A stretch of DNA of 64,000 nucleotides from Planctomycetota bacterium (lineage in GTDB: Bacteria > Planctomycetota > Phycisphaerae > Sedimentisphaerales > Anaerohalosphaeraceae). Of this stretch, positions 35,667 to 42,039 are shown piece by piece. The notes under the pieces were generated by a model. The model did no database searches, had not been told where the DNA came from, and worked only from the letters and a program-made list of their open reading frames with translations. The stretch is from positions 1 through 64,000 of the forward strand of contig DUZQ01000005.1 of assembly GCA_013349435.1 (NCBI GenBank), read 5' to 3'. Numbering within the stretch: the stretch's first letter is position 1; each line of letters opens with the position of its first letter. Position numbers and translations under genes: made by a program.

Positions 35667-35826
35667 TGCAAACTCCTGAGACTTTACAAAACTTTACCGT
35701 TTTTAAAAGCTTATCCACTATAAGTTTCGCCGGCGTCAGGGTCAAGAACTTTTACGTACGGGATCCAATATCGGGTGCGTCTGCCCTTTTTATGTAGATG
35801 TTTTGTTTGTTTTTTTGATAATAAAA

Positions 35827-35890
35827 CCCCGGACACCTATCCTTTTTAAAGTACTACGGAGGGTAGGCGGGTGCCGGGGGTAAATTTTTT
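35827..35890 (+). terminator. Orphan terminator-like hairpin
   Basis: CCCCGG and CACC (35827-35837) pair with GGTG and CCGGGG (35870-35879), followed by TTTTTT. No gene ends just upstream on the plus strand. It may be the end of an unrecognised short transcript or a mobile palindrome, as it borders a REP-like array. Confidence 0.45.
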
Positions 35891-35901
35891 GCAGATATAT
35901 G

Positions 35902-36117
35902 TCGGGCGGCTTGCGCCGCAGTGCTTCTGTTGTAGAGTTTGATGGTTCCCGCAGAAGCCGAGCCGCGCAAGCGGCCGAATTAAAGGGTAAAGCAATTATA
36001 TTATGCTTCGGGCGGCTTGCGCCGCCGCGCTTCTGTTATTATGATAGGCCGGTGCGCTTCTGTTGTTATGATGGGCCGGTGCGCTTCTGTTGTTATGATG
36101 GGCCGGTGTGCTTCTGT
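35902..36117. repeat. REP-like array, remote copy
   Basis: Forward (35902-35929), inverted (35951-35978) and forward (36008-36035) units have the same linkers as the arrays around the transposase. They are followed by three short GGCCGGTGCGCTTCTG relics about 25 bp apart (36047-36117). No transposase is nearby, so this copy would have been mobilised in trans. Confidence 0.8.
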
Positions 36118-36274
36118 ACAGTAAAAACCCGGTTTGTGGTTGAAAACCAGTTGCAGCTAAATCGGATAATTCATATAGCTTACACCGGCATTGTTCCAAA
36201 TTTTCCTTGCAAACGTAAAATATTTATTGATAATCCGGTTGTAATGACTGCCACCTGATTTGTCGTGGTTTTCT

Positions 36275-36303
36275 TTGTATTTTATTGTCAACCGGCTTAT
36301 AAA
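36275..36303 (+). promoter_or_regulatory. Candidate promoter of the Rrf2-MazG operon
   Basis: TTGTAT (36275-36280), 17-bp spacer, TATAAA (36298-36303), 36 bp before the Rrf2 ATG. AAGGAGG gives a strong ribosome binding site. Confidence 0.5.
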
Positions 36304-36339
36304 TAGGTGGCGGGAACCTTTTGAAGGAGGTATAAGATA

Positions 36340-36738
36340 ATGAAGATTAGCAGGTCGGCTGAATACGCTTTAATCGCCGTGGGATACATCGCTGAGAATC
36401 GTAAAAATGGTCCTGTATTAACTTCGAGAATCTCGAAAGAATACAACATCACACCCGACTATCTTCCAAAAATCCTACAGCAACTGGTAAGGGCCGGTAT
36501 ATTAAAAAGCAAAAGGGGCCTTCACGGCGGTTTTTTCCTTGCAAGAAATCCCGATGATATTACCCTGCTTGAAATAGTAGAAGCGGTTGACGGCTCATTG
36601 AGGGACCATCCGCGGCTTTCAGTACTGACGAAGGACGCACCGTTCAGCGTTAAGATGGAAGCTGTTTGTCGAAACGCAAGCGAGTACGCCAGGGCAATCT
36701 ACGAAAAATCCACTCTCTCCAGTTTCATAGAGACTTAA
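36340..36738 (+). CDS. Rrf2-family transcriptional regulator
   Basis: 132 residues. Winged helix with MKISRSAEYALIAVGYIAEN, TSRISKEYNITPDYLPKILQQLVRAGILKSKRGLHGGFFLARNPDDITLLEIVEAVDG. The three-Cys cluster of IscR/NsrR types is missing (one Cys in AVCRNA), so Fe-S sensing is unlikely. It lies 21 bp upstream of a MazG-like gene, in one operon. Confidence 0.92.
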   Translation: MKISRSAEYALIAVGYIAENRKNGPVLTSRISKEYNITPDYLPKILQQLVRAGILKSKRGLHGGFFLARNPDDITLLEIVEAVDGSLRDHPRLSVLTKDAPFSVKMEAVCRNASEYARAIYEKSTLSSFIET

Positions 36739-36759
36739 TCAATAAGGACGACTCAAAAG

Positions 36760-37020
36760 ATGCAAATCAGAGAATTCCAAGAATTGATCCGGTGTAAATA
36801 TGGAAGCCGCGATCGCCAGCGCGGCACAGCCGCTACATTTATGTGGTTCATCGAAGAGGTGGGTGAACTTGCAACGGCATTGGGGGCGAACGACAAAAAC
36901 AAAGCCGAAGAATTCGCGGATGTATTGGCGTGGCTTTGTACGCTTGCTAATATTAACGACATCGACCTTCAAGATGCCTGCCGTAAGTACACAAGCGGAG
37001 AGGTTTCAGGATTCAAGTAA
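36760..37020 (+). CDS. MazG-like nucleotide pyrophosphohydrolase
   Basis: 86 residues, all-alpha MazG fold with metal-binding motifs FIEEVGELATAL (ExxE) and EEFADVLAWLCTLANI (ExxxD). It is a single-domain member, so it likely hydrolyses a (d)NTP or related nucleotide. It is cotranscribed with the Rrf2 regulator. Confidence 0.85.
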   Translation: MQIREFQELIRCKYGSRDRQRGTAATFMWFIEEVGELATALGANDKNKAEEFADVLAWLCTLANINDIDLQDACRKYTSGEVSGFK

Positions 37021-37068
37021 AAGTGTCCGGCAAAGCCGGCAGGGAGCGATGAATCGCGGCCTTTTACT

Positions 37069-39138
37069 TTAATCGACAGGACCCGAACTCGGCTCAGGTA
37101 AGTCGGATTCATCTTTGCCCGCAGCGGCCATCGCACGGTAAAAACACCAGCCCAATCCGCCTATTATCATCAGGAGCATCACCCCTAATATTACGTCCGA
37201 CACGCCGGTAAGATGCTCGGCCGGGGCGTGTGTCGCCGTTGCGGTCGGGGCCTTTTTAGTTAAGTTGGTAAGTGTAACAGCCAAGAACGCGCTTATATCG
37301 AGTGTGGCAATAATTCCAGCCCAACCAGCCAGCCACGAAGGAAAAGAATAATCGCCGACGTGCTTGTCCACGATGTAATTGCTTATAAGGATTGCGACAA
37401 TGGCGACCGTCAGGGACTGAAACAGGAAGTAATTTTGGATTTTACCTGAGATGTTACCCCTGAGCACAACTACAGCCAGCATTGCCGCCGATGCTATCGC
37501 CAGACAAAATGCCACGAATCCGCCCATTCTTCCTGCGCAAAGATTCGGGTTCTTTACCCCGGGAACATTATCATATTGCTCGGCTCTTACAGGGCTTTTA
37601 ATCAAGCTCACGGCTACTGCAAGGACCGGAGCTGCGGCTACCACTGTTAAGCCCACACAATTTTTCAGTATCCAGTTTCCCTGTTCGTCAAAAATGAAAC
37701 CGCCTGCCTGGGTGAGGTCTTCAAAAAGGCTCCAGAAGAAAATAGTCCCCAAAACAATGGGGACAACGATTCTAATAGCGTAATTCCACCACCTGCCCAG
37801 GTTCCAGTCGCTCCTGTCGTTGGCATGTGTTCTGAGTGTGTCTATTCGCCAGAGCCAGCCGAGTACAACACACTCGGTAAGCCCAAGGAAAGCGATACCC
37901 CATGTTCCATCAATAAAATCTCCAACCACCTCCAGCCAGTTCAGGCCGCCTTCGGTTGTATAGATAACACCAACGGCGATACCTATCACAGTCATTACGG
38001 GCAGTACAAGACCTCGTCTCCAGCCGGTTTTATCAACCACCGCCGCGAGTACGGATTCAGTAATGGAAAAGCCCGAGTCAATACCTAAGGTAACAAGAGT
38101 AAAGAAGAAAACAAAACTCCACCATGCAGAATACGGCAACTGTGCAAGGGCGTATGGAAACACGATAAACGCCAGTCCCGCGCCGCCTCTGACAACCTGG
38201 TTAATTGCCACCTCCGTGCCGGCCTGTGCAGTAACGAAGGCCATGCCCCCCAAAGTCGAAAAAATCGCCAGACCCGCAATAAAACTCGTTCCGAAGTCCG
38301 CCAGACATATAATCGCAGCGTTGTTGTTAAGGTCGCTTCTTCTGTGCAAAAAACTTGCGTAAGTAATCATTACCCCCCCAAAAGCCAGACTCAAAGAAAA
38401 GAAGGCCTGACCGAATGCAAAACGCCAGGTAGTCGCTTTTGCCAGTTCCGGCCACGAGGGATTAAGATAATAAGCCAGCCCCTGGATACTTCCGGGCAGT
38501 GTCAGTCCGCGTACGGTCAGCACCAACAGCATCAGCCACGGCAAAGGAACGGTAAGCCAGACAATCTTGCCAACCAGCTTAACACCTTTGCATATACAAA
38601 GATACATCACCACCCAGGTGACGACCAGCGGCCAAAAGATATTCCAGCGAATCGCTCCGAGTGCGGAACCGGTTGTGTGGCCGAGATATGTTTTGAGGAA
38701 AAAGTCTTCCGCTTTTTTAACGCCTTCGATTCCCTCGGCCGCCCAGGGCAGCTCGCCTCCGGCCAAAATGCCTTTGAAACTGAACCATAAAAAGCTGAAG
38801 CAGTAAGCCAGCACAACTGCATAGAAGCTGATTATGACAAAACCTAAGATAGTGCTCCACCATCCCACAAATTCGAATCTTTTGTGCCCGTGGGCGAAGG
38901 CATCGGGAGCGGCCCGCTGCGTTAAATGGCCCAGGCCAAATTCCATAATGAGCATCGGCAGACCGACCACGAATACCGCGATTATGTATGGGATAAGAAA
39001 CGCCCCGCCGCCGTGGTCATAAAGTTCATAGGGGAACCTCCACAAATTGCCTAATCCTACAGCCGAACCTATAGCAGCGAGGACAAAGCCTCCACGGGTA
39101 CCCCAGTTTTCCCTTTGTTCTTCCAACATTTCCATCAA
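37069..39138 (-). CDS. Sodium:neurotransmitter symporter family transporter
   Basis: 689 residues with about twelve membrane helices. TM1 has the SNF signature RGGFVLAAIGSAVGLGNLWRFPYELYDHGGGAFLIPY, with the unwound Na/substrate site. GFSITESVLAAVVDKTGWRR follows in the TM8-9 region. Bacterial relatives (LeuT, MhsT) import amino acids with sodium. It is longer than LeuT by a C-terminal extension with extra hydrophobic segments. The gene downstream on the strand is unrelated. Confidence 0.93.
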   Translation of the reverse strand: MMEMLEEQRENWGTRGGFVLAAIGSAVGLGNLWRFPYELYDHGGGAFLIPYIIAVFVVGLPMLIMEFGLGHLTQRAAPDAFAHGHKRFEFVGWWSTILGFVIISFYAVVLAYCFSFLWFSFKGILAGGELPWAAEGIEGVKKAEDFFLKTYLGHTTGSALGAIRWNIFWPLVVTWVVMYLCICKGVKLVGKIVWLTVPLPWLMLLVLTVRGLTLPGSIQGLAYYLNPSWPELAKATTWRFAFGQAFFSLSLAFGGVMITYASFLHRRSDLNNNAAIICLADFGTSFIAGLAIFSTLGGMAFVTAQAGTEVAINQVVRGGAGLAFIVFPYALAQLPYSAWWSFVFFFTLVTLGIDSGFSITESVLAAVVDKTGWRRGLVLPVMTVIGIAVGVIYTTEGGLNWLEVVGDFIDGTWGIAFLGLTECVVLGWLWRIDTLRTHANDRSDWNLGRWWNYAIRIVVPIVLGTIFFWSLFEDLTQAGGFIFDEQGNWILKNCVGLTVVAAAPVLAVAVSLIKSPVRAEQYDNVPGVKNPNLCAGRMGGFVAFCLAIASAAMLAVVVLRGNISGKIQNYFLFQSLTVAIVAILISNYIVDKHVGDYSFPSWLAGWAGIIATLDISAFLAVTLTNLTKKAPTATATHAPAEHLTGVSDVILGVMLLMIIGGLGWCFYRAMAAAGKDESDLPEPSSGPVD

Positions 39139-39167
39139 AAATTACCTCCCTGTAAATTGGTGGAGCA

Positions 39168-39950
39168 CTAACCTTTTCTTACACCCAGAAGAGCAAGGGT
39201 ATCACGCTCGATTATGGCGCGGATTTTTTCTCTGGGAACCGTGGGCAGACTGGTATCGGCCAGGAGCTTGTTAAAGCCCAAGAGTGTCTCTATACAGTTG
39301 TCCGCCCTGGCGAAGGGGTAGCCGCTGCCGAACAGGAGCTTATCCATCACACCCGCTTCGTGGGCACTGAGGACAATGTTGTAAATCTGCCAGACCTTTT
39401 TTGGTGAAATTGTAAGGTCTGCATAAACGTTTTCATGCTTGGCCAACATGGAAATGGTCTGAGATACAAAGGGGACGCCCATGCTGCCGATGATGATTTT
39501 CAGCGAGCCGAATTTCTGCGCGACCTCGTCGAGCAGGTAGGGCTGAGCATACTGGAGTATCGAATCCGGCCCGAAGGCGGCGCCGTTGTGAAAGAAAACG
39601 GGCAGAGCCAGTTCCTCGCAAGCCTCGTAAAGCCGCATTGCCCGCGAGTGAGCGGGGTGGAACTTGCGGTCCGGGCAATACACCACTACGCCGGCCAGAC
39701 CCAGCTCGCTGGTGTTGGCTTTAATAGGGCGTGTGCCGACCTTGTCCCGAGTCGGATTGATTATAGCAAAGCCCACCAGCTTGCGGCGACCTTTAACGTA
39801 TTTGCTTACCTCTTTATTAACCTCGGCACTGTCGCCGGGGCCTCGTGCGAGCACAATACAGGCGTCCACTTTTTCACAAGCCTCTAAGTGTTCGGCGACA
39901 TCTATTTCGCTTGAGGGTGAACTTATGTGTGTATGACAGTCAACTATCAT
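39168..39950 (-). CDS. Amidohydrolase-family TIM-barrel protein
   Basis: 260 residues opening MIVDCHTHISSP, the metal-binding HxH of strand 1. It continues with PVFFHNGAAFG, IIGSMGVPFVSQTI, ENVYADLTISPKKVW and KLLFGSGYPFARADNCIE, a layout of the amidohydrolase-2 (ACMSD/TatD-like) group. Substrate unknown. It is 29 bp upstream of the NSS transporter on the same strand, so it may act on an imported compound. Confidence 0.84.
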   Translation of the reverse strand: MIVDCHTHISSPSSEIDVAEHLEACEKVDACIVLARGPGDSAEVNKEVSKYVKGRRKLVGFAIINPTRDKVGTRPIKANTSELGLAGVVVYCPDRKFHPAHSRAMRLYEACEELALPVFFHNGAAFGPDSILQYAQPYLLDEVAQKFGSLKIIIGSMGVPFVSQTISMLAKHENVYADLTISPKKVWQIYNIVLSAHEAGVMDKLLFGSGYPFARADNCIETLLGFNKLLADTSLPTVPREKIRAIIERDTLALLGVRKG

Positions 39951-40066
39951 AATATTGCTTCGACTCCTTTCACTTTTATCAGCAAGACCCGGCCCTGCCG
40001 CAGACTGTAGTCTTCAATATAATATTGCGGCACCCTTAGACCTGTCAAGTAAAAAGATTCAGGCAC

Positions 40067-40304
40067 ATTTTTTCAGGGTGCATCTGTAGTTTGTAGGGGG
40101 ATTTTTACAAGACGGCAAAATTCATAATAAGGCTTATGGCGCCCTATCAGGGCTTAAAATGAAATGTTCTGCCCTATCCCCAGGGCTTGCGCCCTGGGCT
40201 ATATTATGGCGCCCTTTCAGGGCTGGCTATATTATGTCGCCCTTTCAGGGCTTATAAGGTTGTGGATTTTTTTACCTACAAACGACAGATGCACCCATTT
40301 TTTC
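40067..40304. mobile_element. MITE-like element with terminal inverted repeats
   Basis: Terminal inverted repeats of 22 bp (40076-40097 and 40275-40296, 21 of 22 matching; left end GGGTGCATCTGTAGTTTGTA) bound a 221-bp segment. Both ends are flanked by the direct repeat ATTTTTTC (40067-40074 and 40297-40304), a candidate target-site duplication. Inside are four GCCCT-AGGGC palindromes (such as GCGCCCTTTCAGGGCT). No ORF is present, so it is non-autonomous. It occupies the intergenic space before the HIT-like gene. Confidence 0.7.
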
Positions 40305-40527
40305 GTTTTTTGTGGTTTTTCATTGAAAGATTTCCTTGTATTATGTAAATACTCTGCCGACCGGCCGGCCCTCACGGTCTTAAACTGTCGGACCGGGTTA
40401 TTCGTATATCGAGCCGGCCAGATTACGACACATACAAAAGTTGAATTTCAGTCGTGATTCGGCACTTACCTTGCTTGAGATTAAATGTATTCGTATATAT
40501 GACGCAAGTAACAAAAGGAATATAGAT

Positions 40528-41559
40528 TTGAGCAACTCCGAAGCTGAGCATAATTTAACAAAACAGTTGTCGGCTCTGTACCGTCAGCAGGTTGACTGCG
40601 GATTTGTTCTTTCCGACCCGCTGAACGGCAAAGGCCAGGAGGAGAAACGTTTCTTTGACGAAAGCTGCGGTGTTGAATTTCGTTTTTTGTGGAATCCCAA
40701 TCGAGAGCTGAGGAAAAACCATGAATTGCTGATTCAACGCGGGGTGGTGGCGAAACACGTTGATACGGACAAACTTATCAATAAAGACAAGAATGGAAAG
40801 GCCTGCTATCTCTGCAAGGAGAATATAGCCTTGCAGAATCCGGCTGAAGTGCTGTTTCCCCTCAAGCTGGCGGGTGAAGAGTATTTTGCCGGAGCCAATT
40901 TCGCCTACATAACAAACAACCATTTTACGATAATGAATTCTCTGCACCGACCCCAAAAATACCGCAGGGGCGTGCTTGCGGCGCTCGATGACTTTGTCCT
41001 GCAAACGGATGGTTTCTTTCGGGCGATATTCAACGGATTAGCGGGAGCTTCCATACCATGGCACGAGCACATGCAGGCGACAACGGAAAAGTTTCCTATC
41101 GAAGATATAAAGATTACAGATACCGATATTCTTCGTGATGACGGCCGTATTCGGGCCTCTACGCCGTATTATTATATCAGTGTAGGGCTTGTGGAGGGAA
41201 ATTCGAGGGCCCAGGTTGAGGATACCGCCGACAGGGCAATCGAAAAGTGGCACAGCTTCAACAAAAAACGCCACACCGAGAATGTCATCGCTACTATGAT
41301 TGACGGGCGTTTCCGTATGTTCATCATATTAAGAGACGCCGCTAAACGTGCCGGCAGTGGTAAAGCCGGTGCGATGGCCGCCTTTGAATGTGGCGGCAAT
41401 ATCGTGCTGTCTTACGAACCTCCGGAGACCCAAAGCGATAAAGTAAACGAAAGAATTACATTTGACCGGGCATCGCTCGAAACCGCCAAACAACTGCTTA
41501 GTGATGTTGCTCCCGACTCTGGAACGGCAAAGGCGGCCTTTCAGGAAGCCTGGCTTTAA
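40528..41559 (+). CDS. DUF4922 / HIT-superfamily phosphorylase-like protein
   Basis: About 343 residues. KACYLCKENI carries a Cys pair likely binding zinc, and GASIPWHEHMQATTE gives the HxH nucleotidyl-transfer motif of GDP-L-galactose / ADP-glucose phosphorylase-type HIT proteins, with ITNNHFTIMNSLHRPQK upstream. A nucleotide-sugar phosphorylase role is inferred. The ORF track begins at TTG 40441. AAAAGGAATATAGA before the TTG at 40528 favours that start. Its immediate 5' side is the MITE-like element. Confidence 0.72.
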   Translation: MSNSEAEHNLTKQLSALYRQQVDCGFVLSDPLNGKGQEEKRFFDESCGVEFRFLWNPNRELRKNHELLIQRGVVAKHVDTDKLINKDKNGKACYLCKENIALQNPAEVLFPLKLAGEEYFAGANFAYITNNHFTIMNSLHRPQKYRRGVLAALDDFVLQTDGFFRAIFNGLAGASIPWHEHMQATTEKFPIEDIKITDTDILRDDGRIRASTPYYYISVGLVEGNSRAQVEDTADRAIEKWHSFNKKRHTENVIATMIDGRFRMFIILRDAAKRAGSGKAGAMAAFECGGNIVLSYEPPETQSDKVNERITFDRASLETAKQLLSDVAPDSGTAKAAFQEAWL

Positions 41560-41642
41560 CCTGCCAAGAGATGTTTACATGTGTAGCCGGCGGATCCCTG
41601 CGCAGAAATTTCCTAAGTTATCAGGATTTTTTAAACAAGGCC

Positions 41643-41670
41643 TTGACATTTGCCGAAAACCGTTAATAAT
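41643..41670 (+). promoter_or_regulatory. Promoter of the Ile-rich mini-ORF
   Basis: TTGACA (41643-41648), 16-bp spacer, AATAAT (41665-41670). It lies 36 bp before the ATG of the 40-residue ORF, with AAGGAG as ribosome binding site at 41692-41697. Confidence 0.6.
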
Positions 41671-41706
41671 AGTTACTGTTTTGTTGCTTTCCAAGGAGTT
41701 TTTTAT

Positions 41707-41829
41707 ATGAATAGTATGAGAAGAGACATTCAAATCGAGTCGAGAGATTCGGCCCTGTGCATAAATTATATGCACACACGAATAGTTCTGGGCATCGTTA
41801 TTATTACGGAGAGACTGAAACCGCTCTGA
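41707..41829 (+). CDS. Ile/Val/Leu-rich mini-ORF, candidate leader peptide
   Basis: 40 codons, too short for the ORF track. The peptide ends RIVLGIVIITERLKPL, nine of sixteen residues being Ile, Val or Leu, including IVLGIVII. It has its own promoter, a strong AAGGAG, and a rho-independent terminator 24 bp after its stop, then ileS 210 bp after the stop. This is the layout of a branched-chain amino-acid attenuator such as ilv leaders. Control of ileS by ribosome stalling is inferred. No clear antiterminator was found, and ileS also has a promoter of its own, so an independent small gene remains possible. Confidence 0.55.
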   Translation: MNSMRRDIQIESRDSALCINYMHTRIVLGIVIITERLKPL

Positions 41830-41852
41830 GAAAGCAAAATTGTATTTTACAG

Positions 41853-41887
41853 GCCTTCCGGAGCGACAAGCCCCGGAAGGCTTTTTT
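41853..41887 (+). terminator. Rho-independent terminator (candidate attenuator)
   Basis: GCCTTCCGG (41853-41861) pairs perfectly with CCGGAAGGC (41873-41881) around an 11-nt loop, followed by six T. It sits between the Ile-rich mini-ORF and ileS. Confidence 0.88.
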
Positions 41888-41973
41888 ATTGGTTATTTGT
41901 TTGAAAGAAGGCTGTATGGGCTGCAATTTTCACGATTTGGTGGAAGGGACGGGTTTGCTGCCCATGCTGAAAG

Positions 41974-42002
41974 TTGACACAAATGGTCAGCGCGCGTAGT
42001 AT
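41974..42002 (+). promoter_or_regulatory. Proximal promoter of ileS
   Basis: TTGACA (41974-41979), 17-bp spacer, TAGTAT (41997-42002), 38 bp before the preferred ileS start and downstream of the terminator. Confidence 0.55.
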
Positions 42003-42039
42003 ATGTGATTCTTAATTATGGTTTATGAGGTTTACAGCG

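Noticed and set aside
40138-40255. GCCCT-AGGGC palindromes as CRISPR or riboswitch
   Set aside because: Spacing is irregular, spacers are not distinct, and they lie inside terminal inverted repeats typical of a MITE.
41830-42039. T-box leader for ileS
   Set aside because: No T-box sequence (TGGNACCGCG-like) or specifier-loop structure is present. The Ile-rich mini-ORF explains the terminator better.
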